Shown piece by piece: positions 1-10,619 of a DNA stretch of 64,000 nucleotides. Source of the stretch: Diospyros lotus. Its lineage: Eukaryota > Streptophyta > Magnoliopsida > Ericales > Ebenaceae. Position numbers and translations under genes: made by a program. Each line of letters begins with the position of its first letter. Within the stretch, counting starts at the first letter, position 1. The notes beneath the pieces were generated by a model, which saw only the letters and a list, made by a program, of their open reading frames with translations, had not been told where the DNA came from and did no database searches. The stretch covers positions 38,679,119-38,743,118 of the forward strand of contig NC_068350.1 in NCBI RefSeq assembly GCF_014633365.1, given 5' to 3'.

Positions 1-600
1 AGTCTCCACTTGCTCTCTCCTTTAGGCACTAACACAACGTTCGCCAACCATTCTGGATAATTGACTTCCCGGATATATTGTGCCTTCTCTAACTTTGCAA
101 CTTCAGCATCAATGGCCGGCACTCTGTTAGGGGCGAAGCTCCGCTTCTTTTGCTTAACAGGCCGAAAGCTCGGCCATATTCCCAACTTGTGCGTCATAAC
201 TTCCAAATCTACTCCAGGCATGTCCTGAGCAGTCCATGCGAAAATGTCTGCATACTGCCGAAGGAGTGCCAATATCTAACTTCTCAACGGTTCTTTTAAG
301 TCCGCACTTATCTTTATGCAACGGTCTGGGTAATCTTCCTTCAGAGGTATCTCCTCCAATCTGTCCACCGGCTTCTTCATTTTTGAATCCTCTGACCCTT
401 CCAACAAGAAGCTGACTTCCTTCGGGGGATACTCCTTCTCCTTCCCTCGAAGATCTCTTTGAGGTGCTTCTTCTTCTTGCAACACCACTTCTTTTGCCCC
501 CACATGCTTTGTCATACCTATGGAGGCCATATAACATTCGCGGGCTGAGCGTATATCTCCTCGTACCTCGCCTATCCCATTGATCGTAGGAAACTTCACC
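1..600 (-). pseudogene. pol fragment: protease-RT linker and N-terminal reverse transcriptase
   Basis: The minus-strand translation of 1-220 gives an N-terminal RT segment of a Ty3-gypsy polyprotein: MPGVDLEVMTHKLGIWP, a basic stretch ending RSFAPNR, then PAIDAEVAKLEKAQYIREV and EWLANVVLVPKGESKW. These are the residues that precede the first catalytic blocks; the YxDD active site lies beyond the window. Bases 276-600 encode an acidic, lysine- and glutamate-rich linker typical of the spacer between protease and RT in Tat elements. The linker and RT are in different frames, so a frameshift lies near 220-280. The product would copy element RNA into DNA inside virus-like particles, but this copy cannot make it. 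Confidence 0.8.
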
Positions 601-601
601 A

Positions 602-898
602 TCAAATGCTATATGCGTGGTATGTGCTTGGTATAGCCCGAAGGGCGTTGAGGCCCGATCTTCTGAGGATCATATTATAGGCTGCGGGCACATCTGCTAC
701 CAGGATGTCCAACATGATTTGGGAGATTCGCGAGCCTTTCCCCACAACTAACGGAAGTTGGATGACCCCATTTGAATATACAGCCTCCCCATCAAATCCC
801 ACCAAGGGGACCCTTGTTAGCTTTAGCTGTTCCATTTGGTACCCCATGCCAAGGAAGGCTTGGTTATACAAAATTTTCGAAGAGCTTCCCAGATCCAC
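602..898 (-). pseudogene. retroviral-type aspartic protease of the Tat-like element
   Basis: The reading frame begins MDLGSSSKILY. The protease active site is normally DTGSS or DSGSS, so the catalytic triplet here reads DLG, which would be inactive unless it is a later mutation. About 60 residues on comes VVADVPAAYN-type sequence followed by LNALRAIPSTYH, the flap-distal end seen in Tat-group proteases; a glycine-arginine-proline expected there reads RRSG. A polyprotein-cleaving protease of about 100 residues fits the length. It lies between gag and RT in the expected order, with frame breaks on both sides. Identification is firm; activity is very unlikely. Confidence 0.8.
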
Positions 899-1020
899 AA
901 GGATTCATCGGAGCTCCCATTTTCCAAGCTTGGCCGTTATTACTAACGGATCATTTCGATTCAGGTAGCCGAGAAGGTCACTATCCAAAAAAGAGATCGG
1001 CTCCACACACCTTGACCTTT

Positions 1021-2084
1021 TTAAGCCCCCGGCTCGACTACTAGCATCCTCTTCTCCCTTCGCCATTGGAACTTCCCCTGCGGCAAGCGTATGAAATACG
1101 GGAGGCTAAGGATGATCACCTTCCTCCTGTCGTGGTTTTTCCCTCCGAGGTGAACGTTGAGTATGATCTCGATCCTCTGCCCGGTCCCCCCTAGGGGGAC
1201 TTCGCGTCCGCGACTGTCGATCTTTCCTTCTTCGGGAATCACCTTCCTTAGCCACATAACTCCTCAGGAAGCCTCGGTTGATTAGCTCTTGGATCTCCTC
1301 TTTTAACTGATGACATTCTTTCATATCATGGCCATGATCCCGATGGAAATGGCAATATTTATTCCGATTCCTTCTATCAGACGGTGCTTTCATCGGTCGA
1401 GGCTTCTTCAGATAGTCCTTGTCCTCGATAGTGGCAAGGATTTCCCCTCTCGGGGAATTCAGAGGGGTAAACCCACTCGAATCCCACCGAGGACGATGTT
1501 TTTCCCTCCAGTCCTCGTTCTTCCTTTCTTCGGGGTGTTTCTTTTACTCTTTCTTTTCTACATGCTCTTCCCTCTTCGCTTGCATGACCTCTTCAGCATT
1601 TATGTACTTCATAGCACGACCTAAGATGTCCGTGAATGTGATTGGGGGAGTTTTGGCTAGCGACTGAGCAAAAGGACTGGGCCTTAAGGCATTCTGGAAT
1701 GCTACCATAGCTACACTATGGTCGAAGTTCTCAATGCTCAAAGCTTCCATATTGAAGTGCGAAATGAAGTCTTTCAAAGGTTCTCCCTGGTTCTGCTTCA
1801 GACTAACGAGAGCCATAGTAGACCTTCGATGTCTCCAGAGCGGTGCGAAGTGTGCCAACAAACTACCCCAAAGTTGTGCAAAATTTGCTATGGAATGATG
1901 GGCTAGGTTTGAAAACCAGGCGCGTGCGTGCCCTTCCAAGGTTGCCAAGAAAACCCTACACCACATTGCATCTGAAGCATCCTGCACCATCATATGAGAG
2001 GTTAAAAGGTCTAGGTGATCCATTGGGTCGGTGGTCCCCGCATAGGGTTTAATAGTCGGAATGCGAAGACGCTCCGGTGGTATG
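1021..2084 (-). pseudogene. gag core and zinc-knuckle region of the Tat-like element
   Basis: Minus-strand bases 2023-1544 encode a retrotransposon gag core of about 159 residues: ATLEGHARAWFSNL, then WGSLLAHFAPLWRHRRS, LVSLKQNQGEPLKDFISHF, and a terminal EEVMQAKREE. A second frame (1393-1106) gives RNKYCHFHRDHGHDMKEC followed by LKEEIQELINRGFL, the degenerate zinc-knuckle region typical of Tat-group gag, then an arginine-rich tail. Gag packages element RNA into particles. The two halves lie in different frames separated by a stop near 1544, so the gene is broken. At 2085-2089 it is interrupted by solo LTR B, and it resumes at 7414. Confidence 0.85.
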
Positions 2085-2645
2085 GTAGCTGTAATACCCC
2101 ATGTTGCAAAGTGTCAAGTAAGTTCAAGGAACTGAAAATCAATTTGAGAATTTAGTTAACTAATTTTTGAATCGACCGGAGGGAGTACCCTGGACCCTAG
2201 ATGATTAAGGAAAATGGAATAGTAAGGACGAGTGATTCGAGTTATGATTTTAGGCATCAAAAGAAGTTGGATCGGAAATAGTTTCCAGTGCAGCTATCAA
2301 CCAGGTTGAGAAAATTGAATGATTGTAAGGGATGTAATACTCGAGATTTTTAGATTCAGATACTTGAAGAAATATGATATTTTAAGGGATTGTGGATGTT
2401 TGGAGACAAAAGTTCAATTTCTGAGCCAGGGGTAAAATCGTAATTTTTGAGGTTTGGGTAAAAATATAATTTACCTAAAAATTAAGGGCATTAGCGTAAT
2501 TAGTCCATTTTTTAGGGACTAAAATGTAATTAAAAATTAGTCTAGGGACCATGTTGAAAAGGGTTTAAGTGCAATTATCCAAAAGTTCGGGCCAAAGTGT
2601 AATTATTGAAATCTTTTTACTAGGGGCATTTGGGAGATTCAAAAA

Positions 2646-2766
2646 AAGCCTCATAAATGACGTTAGAGATAAGATGAAGGCTTATGATGACATTAAAGAT
2701 AAGATAAAGGCTCATGATGACATTAGAGATAAGATGAAAGATCATGATGACTTTAAGGATAAGATT
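2646..2766 (+). repeat. minisatellite, about 30-bp unit, 4 copies, in LTR B
   Basis: Four imperfect units follow the pattern (AAGGCTCATGATGACATT, then AGAGATAAGATG). They sit in the putative U3 of LTR B, upstream of the TATA box. Confidence 0.8.
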
Positions 2767-2859
2767 TGGATAAGATAAGATTTGGATAAGATTTGATTGG
2801 ATAAGATTTTGTTGGATATGATTTGATTTGGATAAAGATTTGATTTGAATAAGATTTGA

Positions 2860-3190
2860 TTCGGATATCAATGATTATATAAAATCTTAGAAGATTTGGA
2901 ATGATTGTAGAATATCTTAGAAGATTTGGTAATGATTATATAATATTTTAGAAGATTTACAATTATTGCAGAATATCTTAAAAGATTTGGTAATGATTAT
3001 ATAATATCTTAGAAGATTTACAATGATTGCAGAAGATCTTTAGAAGATTTGGAATAATTGCAGAATATCTTAGAAGATTTGGTAATGATTATATAATATC
3101 TTGAAAGATTTACAATGATTGCAGAAGATCTTTAGAAGATTTAGAATGATTGTAAAAGATTTTGGAAGATTTGAAATGATTGCAGAATAT
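2860..3190 (+). repeat. degenerate minisatellite, about 30-bp unit, in LTR B
   Basis: About ten imperfect units of the form CTTAGAAGATTTGG followed by AATGATTGCAGAATAT or AATGATTATATAATAT. The unit variants alternate, which suggests amplification of a two-unit block. The tract ends about 30 bp before the TATA box. Confidence 0.8.
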
Positions 3191-3220
3191 ATGTTTCTTG
3201 GTGGCTAAGTTTCCAAAACC

Positions 3221-3230
3221 TATAAATAGG
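3221..3230 (+). promoter_or_regulatory. TATA box of LTR B
   Basis: TATAAATAGG, placed as expected for the U3/R boundary of a plant LTR, downstream of the minisatellite enhancer-like repeats. Confidence 0.5.
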
Positions 3231-3366
3231 GGTTCATAATCAAAGGTTTCTCATTCGAAATTGTGAGAAGTTCGTGCTAGACAAGAGTACTTCGGGTTTA
3301 GTGGATAGAGGGCTTTTTAAGTATACACGAAGCATCATACGCGCAGAGCACTTGGGTAGCGCATGA

Positions 3367-6042
3367 TGTAACAGCCCACTTCTTCAGAGCATGTTATGCC
3401 TTAGGAAATTTGGACTATATTTTTTTTTTATTACATTATCCCAAAATTCCCTAAGACCGTATCTAGTGCTAGATGAGATATCTACACTAGAAAATAAATA
3501 CAAAGCGGAAGTTGAAACGAACCTGCTCATATAATAATAACAAGACATGACATTCCTTACAAAGTTAATTCATAAGCGTCTAACAATACAATGTACATAA
3601 TTCTTAAACTACTCAACATAACATGATACATTTACTCGCTTCTTGACGTCTCACATCACTACATATCACCATTCTCGGAATCATCTCTGCAAGTCCCGAC
3701 TGAAACGTTGAATGTTCCAGGGGCAAAACCCAAGTTAGATGATGAATCATCTAAGTAAGGGTACATAATGCTATGACATGTGTGTATGCAATGTCTTACC
3801 TCGTAGGTGTCAACTGCACCCCTCATGCTACCTACCATTTTAGCGGCCCCTTCTTTCGAAGCCGAGGTGTATGGGTGCACTCTTGGTAAAGTAGCGGTGT
3901 CAGTTCGTACGCCCTACAGCCTCAAATACGAGTGATCAATGATATCAACGTGTATTTATGCATTTCATAGTCATGTATGCAGTCTACGTGATAGATACAT
4001 ATCAGGGCATGTCAATATGATGAAAACATTTTCGAGGAAGTACTACTTACCTTCTAGAGCTTATCGGGCTACCTCGATATCCGTGTCTTGTCTCAATTTG
4101 CGTGCCAACCTCAAAATTTGCGCGAGTCTCTTCAAATTCAGCCTCAAAGTATCTAATCACCATAATTATTTAAATAAACATTAAAACCTATTTTTCCATA
4201 ATTTCTGGCATTTTCTATAATTTTCTCTCTATTTCTTCCTATTTTTCTTCAATAAATCCAGATTAAATATTTCTAAAATATTTTCTCAAATATTTCACTA
4301 CGATAATTCATAAAATAATATTCTTGAATTTATGAAATTTTCTAAGGAATTTTACTCACCTTAACTTAGCATCTCGAATTTCCTCGGTATGCGTCCCCCA
4401 TCCCTGAAACATGTGCCCGGACTGTTTTTCTCATCAAAATCTCCGGGATATCACCGAAACATAATTCCCTATTTTCTATAATTTTTCTGAAATTTTTCTA
4501 ACATTTTCTCTATTTTTTCCTAATTTTTCTTTCTTCTTTTCTTTTCTTTTCTTTTCCTTTTTTTCTTTTTCTTTTTTTTCTTTTTTCTTCTTTTCTTCTC
4601 CACCTTCTTCTTCCTCCTGCTCCCGCCTGCAACTCCTTCTTCTTTCTTTCTTTTTTTTTTTCTCCTTTCTTTTCTTTCTTTCTTCTTCTTCTTCTTCTCT
4701 TCTTCTTCTTCTTCTTCTTCTTCCCCTCATCTTTTCCTCCGCTTCTTCTTTCTTCGCACAGCACCCGCGTGAACAGAGCACCGCAGCTTCTAGCCTTGCC
4801 GCCACCCACGCTGGCCGCGTCCGCCGCCTCCCTCGCTGCCTGCTAGCGCTTTCCCCGGCCGCACCGGGCTCACTGCCGTGAGCTACCATCGCGGCAGCTC
4901 CCTGCCTCGCGTCCAGCCGCGAAGCTCGCAGCCATGGCCGCTTGCAGCTTCCCTCAAGCGGTCGCCCCTTGCCTCGGCCTCCATCGAGCCCATCGATCAC
5001 CATCGCACACCCCCAACATCACCGCGGCTGCCCCTGCTCACTGGCTTGCCGAGCTTGTTGGAGCTCTCAACCATGGCTGCCCCTGCTTCCTTCTTTTTTA
5101 TTTCTAGTGGCTGCTCCCTCTAATCCTTCTCCTATTTATAGTCGATTAACCATCACCCTCGTGCCTTGCCCATTTTCTTTGGCGTGAAGAACACTCCTAC
5201 TGGCAGCCATCAACTATTGCGTGCCAACCTATCCAAGTCTAGCAGGGCATGGCTTATTGCAGAGCATGGAGTTGGATTTGCTGAGAATGGGTGAAATGGC
5301 CTCATACGCACGCCCACGTACATATATAAATATATACACTTCACATCACAATTAAAACCCCACCTTACTCATCCATGCTGCTAGCGTGAAGATTACTCAA
5401 TTCTTATACATGATTTGGCAGGGGGATGGGTTAAAGATGCAATTAAAACCCTACCATACATATGCGTACATTTATATATATTTATATATATATATACATT
5501 ATATATTACATTAATATATAAAAATTACACAATTAAATTCGAATTTTCTCATAATATCACTTGGGCACTTCCTAATAGCAATTATGTCCTCAAACATTCA
5601 ATTAATTTGCATTTTAATACTGAAAGCGCAAAATTAATAATCCAATTCTTAGTTGAAAAGAACGATTCCACCCCAGTGTCCTTACCGGGCTGTTGTTTCC
5701 TCCTGAAACCACTGAAGGGTTGTTCGTTACGCAAAACCAGGGCCCCCCTAGGGTTTCGTTGATTTTTCGGGAGTCTTCTATGACGATTTGGTTTTACAGT
5801 CTAAATAGCAGCTGTATTTTAGCTGTACCGAAAATTATTATTATTCCTGATCCGATTTCTTTCGACTCCATAAATCCCAACTCAATACGCTCATCGAGAC
5901 TATATACTTTTCCTTAGACAATTTCACTCTGAGGCATTCCCTGTAGTTGATTCGGTACCTGAAATTGCTATAAAATCAATTTTTCGGTATTCTAAACTTA
6001 TCGAAATTACGTGACAACCTCATACGAACATGGGGTATTACA
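3367..6042 (-). mobile_element. solo LTR, family A, inserted in LTR B
   Basis: On the minus strand it starts TGTAATACCCCATGTTCG at 6042 and ends GGGCTGTTACA at 3367, with TSD CATGA at 3362-3366 and 6043-6047. Its 2676 bp match the 2658-bp 5' LTR of element A1 (37130-39787) from end to end by eye, including the TATA box (minus, about 5132-5140), the pyrimidine-rich tract at 4500-4740 (purine-rich in the sense strand) and the stem-loop at 3735-3754. No internal region is present. The frames rich in K, E and R at 4476-5003 are translations of the purine tract and are not genes. Confidence 0.93.
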
Positions 6043-7413
6043 CATGAGGACGTGTAAGGAGGTGGTTTGGTTAAAATACTTGAGGAGTTACACAAAAGTC
6101 GAGGTTGGGCACAAGATTCAAGGTATTCTGAGTTTCGTTCGAGGTGAGTGTTCACCCCCAAAACTTGATTTATTGTTCTTGTTCTATCTGAACATGTGGT
6201 GATTTCATGCAAAATAGTTTTGTGCATTGAAATGGTAACCGGTGACGGTTGGTTTTTATGAGGGAGGTTCATCTCTAAACGTTTTGAACTTGTGCATTGC
6301 ATTTTATAAAATATTGTTTATATGATGCATTGAATTGTGAAATGTTGCATTGTCTTGCGTTTTGTGTGTACGTATGGAATGTCAGCCTAAGATGTTGTCT
6401 AGATAGTGTAGCCATAATTCTCCAAGGGCGTGACGGAATAATAGGGGTATTTGATGCTGGTGTGCATGTCAAGATAGCCTCCTTGGTTTCCGTGCCAGGT
6501 TGTTTGACCAGGGAAGTTGCACTAGGATGACTAGGTGGTCCATACAGTGTTGTTCATGTGGAATGTCAGCCTAGGATGTTGTCTGGATAGTGTAGTCGTA
6601 ATTCTCCAAGGGCGTGACAGAATATTAGGGGTATCTGATGCTGGTGTGCATGTCAGGATAGTCGCCTTGGTTTCCGTGCCAGGTCGTTTGGCCAGGGAAG
6701 TTGCACTAGGATGACTAGGTGGTCCATGTGAAATTTTAGAGTTGGGATTGTATGGTGGTTCCTAGATGCTTAAGGTGGGAACGTATTCTGGTGAGATGCG
6801 TTGGCAGCCCCATTTAAGCTAGAATCGCGTCGTGTCGTCGAGTCAGTATGGTGGCATAGCTTTTAAAAAGATTGCTCTTTTCCCGTGGTGTAGGGTTAAG
6901 CGCGTGGGATTCTCTTGGGCTAGGCTTACCGGGTGTATTGATTTATTTCATGTCCTGCATTCATTCATGAAAAATGTGATTTTGAACTCTCACTTAGATG
7001 ATTCAACATCTAATTTGGACTATGTCCCTAGAATATTCAAACGTTCCAGGTGAAGGCAGCGGTGCGAAGGGAAAAGGAATTACCGATGAGTGATGGCGAT
7101 TAGAGAATGTTTTATATTATGTTCTTTTAGTTATGTTGTTTATTTTGAGAACGTCATGTAAACGTTGGTGCAACTTTATATTATAAATAAAGTGGATTCA
7201 GTTATGACCTGTTAAGGTTTCGATCTAGCTTCCGCATTTGTGTTGGTGAACCTGTCTTAGTTTATTGATGCTTCATAGTTGATATACTAAGAAGGTGTAA
7301 TAGGATCTTTGGGGAACGGTTCTGTGTTGGGTTTCTGTTGTTTGTTTGTTGGAAAAAAAATATCTCCGGAATCTTACGTTACGTAACGCTCTCCCGAGAA
7401 TTGGGGTGTTACA

Positions 7414-7889
7414 GTAGCCATGATCTCCGGACCGAGGGGTTGATTCACCATTGTCCCCCGAGAGTCATCTAATTTTGGCCTCAAAGCCGTAATCTCTTCC
7501 TCCATCTAACGCAATCTCCTCTCCTACCGTTGGTGCACATACGACATGTTAGAGGATTTGGCTGCCTCGCCATGCCCGTCATCTTGTCCAGGCCTCCAAG
7601 GATCCACCTCCCGCAGATAGGACTCTTATCCCCTTGGGGGTTCTTGCCTTTCCTCGGCCTGCTAGTACTGAGCTTGCTGGTGTTGGAAATCCAAGAAGCC
7701 AGTGAGCAACTCCGTCAATCTCTGGACCTGATTCTCCAAAAGCGCTATCGGATCCGGCGAGGGAGGAGGACCTTCTGGACTATGGTCTCTCCCCAGAGGA
7801 CTCCTTGGAAGGTTTTGCTGGCTCGGTTCTGCGGCAGGGTTTGCCCCAGCGGCTTGAGACTGCTGCCTCTTCGTTGCCATAGAAAACAA
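7414..7889 (-). pseudogene. gag N-terminus of the Tat-like element
   Basis: The open frame from 7889 contains MATKRQQSQAAGANP, a proline-rich stretch, and the coiled segment PIALLENQVQRLTELLTGF, a usual start for Tat-group gag. The frame meets a premature stop at about 7662; homologous reading continues past it toward 7419, where the second copy of TSD GTAGC (7414-7418) marks the edge of solo LTR B. Removing that LTR joins this end to the gag core at 2084. The methionine at 7879, preceded by two residues and another methionine, is the likely start because it follows the leader and primer-site region directly. Confidence 0.75.
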
Positions 7890-7969
7890 GAGGGTTTGCT
7901 AGAATCGTCGCTGCAAGTTATGCTACAGAGACAGAAGGAAAATGCCTCGGCCCCACGATGGGAGCCAAT

Positions 7970-8462
7970 TGATGATGCGATGGCCGATCACCCTCCTCGG
8001 CTTCTACTAGGACACCTGCAATGGAGACGGGGACTTGCTTCCTCGGTTTATCTCCGACGATCAAGTCAGGAACTCGGACCCAAAATCTTAGAATTATTCC
8101 TTATGCTCTAGAAAATCAAAAGATGTCGAAATCCCTTACCTCTCCTTGTTCCCTTTCTTTTATCCTTACGTTGAGATAGAGATTCTGGATAGAGATCTTC
8201 GGGATCTCTATCCCGCTCTTCTCGGAATCTTGTTAATAAGAATTCCATAATGGCCACCGCCTTCGAAGGGATTGGGATAGCCCCTATCTCCAGGATCTTT
8301 GGTGGGATGGTTGATCCCTGAGAACTCAAAAACTCTCTTACCTATCATCAAGCCAACTGTCACGGAAATATATATATATATATTTGCCACGTGTCCTCCT
8401 TAGACTCAAGCACGATAACGTAGGTGAGGTGCCTTTTTAGCGGACACGTGGCACTACTGTCA
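7970..8462 (-). repeat. probable 5' LTR of the Tat-like element (with primer-site edge)
   Basis: On the minus strand a primer-site-like sequence, TTGGCTCCCATCGTGGGGC, lies just before the gag leader at about 7955-7973. It resembles the mutated form of the usual Tat-group primer site. The LTR should end just upstream of it (right of about 7970) and begin near TGACAGTAGTGCC, whose TG is at 8462-8461. No TSD can be checked because the far LTR lies outside the window, so the right edge is an estimate. An 11-bp inverted repeat with G-boxes lies near that edge. Confidence 0.5.
8386..8452. promoter_or_regulatory. paired G-box (CACGTG) inverted repeat in the Tat-like LTR
   Basis: GCCACGTGTCC at 8386-8396 and its exact reverse complement GGACACGTGGC at 8442-8452 are separated by 45 bases. 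Each holds a CACGTG G-box core, the binding site class of plant bZIP and bHLH factors. The position close to the proposed U3 start of the LTR fits an enhancer role; this is inference from the motif only. Confidence 0.4.
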
Positions 8463-8524
8463 ACGATTAAATGTTCAGGGCGTAGAAGTAATTATGAATC
8501 TGAGGGTATTTCCCTCATCAGCTT

Positions 8525-8720
8525 TTATGCTCCAAATCACCATAAGTCTATGTATTGTTATAGGACACAAGAGGAGACGAATGATTTTGGAATTCAAGAG
8601 GATTATTGTTTTGAAATGATGGCTCATCAACTGGTGGATCTTCCAGTGGAGATTTCCAGAATTGGGGAAAAATGAAGTCATTTGAGTCCATGGAGTTTAT
8701 TGTAACCTTTTATAAAAGTT
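8525..8720 (-). pseudogene. antisense fragment of exon 1 of the array gene
   Basis: The reverse complement matches exon 1 of the gene amplified at 16.9-57.8 kb: it carries the DSNDFIFP and FWKSPL segments and the SPLVSYNNT segment, then stops at the equivalent of GAGCATAAA. At the point where array copies have a two-base insertion or other indels, this copy keeps an open frame like unit 1, which supports a coding ancestry. A TAG follows shortly after NNT. Sequence to the right (8720-8760) matches the pre-exon sequence of array copies only as far as CAAATAAAT, where array copies switch into their inverted arm. This copy therefore seems to keep the original, non-inverted upstream flank. Confidence 0.75.
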
Positions 8721-9091
8721 AACACGGCAAAGACAATGAGATATTTATTTATTTGCTTGATATGTAATAATATTTAATTTAGGACTTAGTCATAAAAGCT
8801 ACACGAACTGCAAAAGATAATTAAGGTTAAATGTATTGCTAAAGCACCTTCATCAAAATTATAATATTTAAATTAATTAAATAAAAATGAGGCTTAAAAC
8901 AATTAATGTGATATCAAATAGTTATCTAATACTGTAACATCTCAATAATTTAGAAATAATTAATAATTATTAACTTAATCGGGAATAAGAAATATTTAGC
9001 AACTTAAATAGAAAATAGTTAATCATTATTAATTATTGTATTTGAGGTGATTATTGGGAATTTATGCATTTAAGGGGAGATATTAAATTAT

Positions 9092-10038
9092 CGATAAATC
9101 TATTTGGATAGAATCTATCTAGATAGAAAGACATTTAATGCTCGTTTTATATTATTTTATAATATTTTAATTATATTAAACAAAATAGAAAGACAATTTT
9201 AACCTTATAAAAATTCTAACTCTACACTCATATGCTTCCCCACCTAAAACTCTCGCCTAAAATTACTGCCCAACACATTAAAGCTGCAGATTTTCAAAGC
9301 AAACAAAATTAGTTATGGAAATGAATAATGACAATCATGACACTTAAATGGCAGTACACTATTAGTTGTAATCAATGTATTCTCTTTGCATTCTCCTTCT
9401 ATTTTATTTCATTTATGGATTATTTTATTTTGTCCGAATTGATTGACGCACGGAATGACTAAAGACATCAAATGATAAAAATATTTTCATCTTAAAATTG
9501 TCGCATTACCTCGAATTGAATGGGCGTACTTCATCTATATTATATTACAAATTTTTATTCTCTTTGTATTACAAACTTTTATTTTATTTCATTCATGAAG
9601 TTCTCTATTGGCGGACTGCATCTTAGATGCAGTCCGCCGCCCGCCAGCACTACAGGAGATTGGCGGGCTGCATCTTAGATGCAGGCGGCTGGGGACTACA
9701 TCTAAGATGCAGTCCACCAGCTGCATATGCAATTCGTCAAAAATTGGGGCTTATTTGATGTCTTTAGTGATTTCGTGTGTCAATCAATTCGAGTAAAGTA
9801 AAATAATTCGTATTTAAAGCTATTGTGACTCTTGAAATTCTAAAAATTCATTAAATGATGTGAGAGACTAAAATTTAAATTTAACAAGGAAGAAAGAGAA
9901 TGGAATTTTGAATTGTGAATAGAGAGGGTATTGTTGGTAAATAAAATGTTAAATGACATAATTATCCTAACATCAATAATTAAAATGACAAAAAAGAACA
10001 ATTCTATCTGGATAGATTTTATCCAAATAACAAGGTCC
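9092..10038. mobile_element. non-autonomous foldback/MITE-like element inside LTR F
   Basis: Inverted arms near the ends: TATTTGGATAGAATCTATC from 9101 pairs with the reverse complement of 10002-10028. A second, inner pair of arms lies at about 9410-9475 and 9757-9825, sharing CAATTCG and TTTGATGTCTTTAGT. A possible 9-bp TSD, TTAAATTAT, occurs at 9083-9091 and 10039-10047; a 9-bp TSD would suggest a Mutator-like origin, but the terminal bases do not pair well and the region is AT-rich, so the family is uncertain. The centre (9610-9720) carries three GC-richer palindromes. Confidence 0.6.
9610..9720. repeat. triple palindrome CTGCATCTTAGATGCAG
   Basis: GGCGGACTGCATCT at 9610-9623 is followed by one base and its exact complement AGATGCAGTCCGCC at 9625-9638. 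A second CTGCATCTTAGATGCAG lies at 9668-9684, and a third, in inverted orientation (CTACATCTAAGATGCAG), at about 9696-9712. This GC-rich cluster is unlike the AT-rich DNA around it. Confidence 0.85.
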
Positions 10039-10611
10039 TTAAATTATTTGCTTTAATTGAAATGAAAATTTATGGTATTTCGTGGGTGTAAAGGATAAGA
10101 TGGGAATTAGATAGTTAATTAAGATAAAATTAAATGTGGTATTTAAGGTGTTTAAAGTTGATAAAATAATATTATAAAATTTGTTGTGAATAAATATTAT
10201 TATATTAATAACATATATTATAAGGTGAGAGCAAATATACATTATATATTATATAATAATAATATCAAACCAAAGTAAGTGGAAGACAATTGGGAAAAAT
10301 CGGAGGGTTGCGGCGGAGTATTAAGGATATACATATATAAAAAATGTGTATGGTGTTAACATATATTATATTAATAATATTCACATCCTATGTCTATGTT
10401 AACGTTAATGTATATTAATAAGAATAAGAAGATTGGAGTGGGCTGGTTAGAGCTGTTGGCAGAATCTTTCCAGCAGCATTTGGGGCACCAGCACGACGCC
10501 GTTTCAGGCGCCAAATGAAAAGCCAATAGGCTTCCAGCCAGCGGCCACGCGTCACCCATTGAAGGCTTGAAAATTCTTACCGCCGAGCTTCATATTTTCT
10601 TCAATTTCTGA

Positions 10612-10619
10612 TATAAAAG
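10612..10619 (+). promoter_or_regulatory. TATA box of LTR F
   Basis: TATAAAAG followed by a purine-rich leader; position within the LTR fits the transcription start region. Confidence 0.5.

Larger units (their letters stand above)
2090..7413 (+). mobile_element. solo LTR, family B (about 2.64 kb, split by solo LTR A)
   Basis: It starts TGTAATACCCC at 2090 and ends GGGTGTTACA at 7413, with 5-bp TSD GTAGC at 2085-2089 and 7414-7418. Subtracting the nested solo LTR and its duplicated CATGA leaves about 2.64 kb, one LTR length, with no internal region or primer site, so this is a solo LTR left by LTR-LTR recombination. A TATA box (TATAAATAGG) lies at 3221. The 3' part shares modules with family A: TTAGATG/CATCTAA stem-loop at 6994, TTCCAGGT, and AGCTTCCGC. 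It lies inside gag of the Tat-like element. Confidence 0.9.
1..8462 (-). mobile_element. Tat/Ogre-like Ty3-gypsy retrotransposon, 5' part, split by nested LTRs
   Basis: Read on the minus strand, the order is 5' LTR (about 7970-8462), primer-site region, gag start (ATG near 7879), gag core and zinc finger (2084-1021), protease (898-602), a linker and the first part of reverse transcriptase, which runs off the window at base 1. The order gag-protease-RT places it in Ty3-gypsy. The RT entry segment (MPGVDLEVMTHKL near 220, then NRVPAIDAEV and EWLANVVLVPKGE) is typical of the Tat/Ogre group. Family B solo LTR sits inside gag at 2090-7413 with TSD GTAGC on both sides. The reading frames carry stops and frame changes, so the copy is dead. 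The clade name rests on motif recall; the superfamily is secure. Confidence 0.85.

Noticed and set aside
4476..5003. Long K/E/R-rich minus-strand frames, also at 38354-38709, 58660-59072 and 62445-63043
   Set aside because: They are translations of GA/TC-rich low-complexity tracts within family A LTRs and change frame and length between copies.
7530..8111. A 193-codon plus-strand frame
   Set aside because: It is the antisense shadow of the Tat-like gag start, primer site and LTR.
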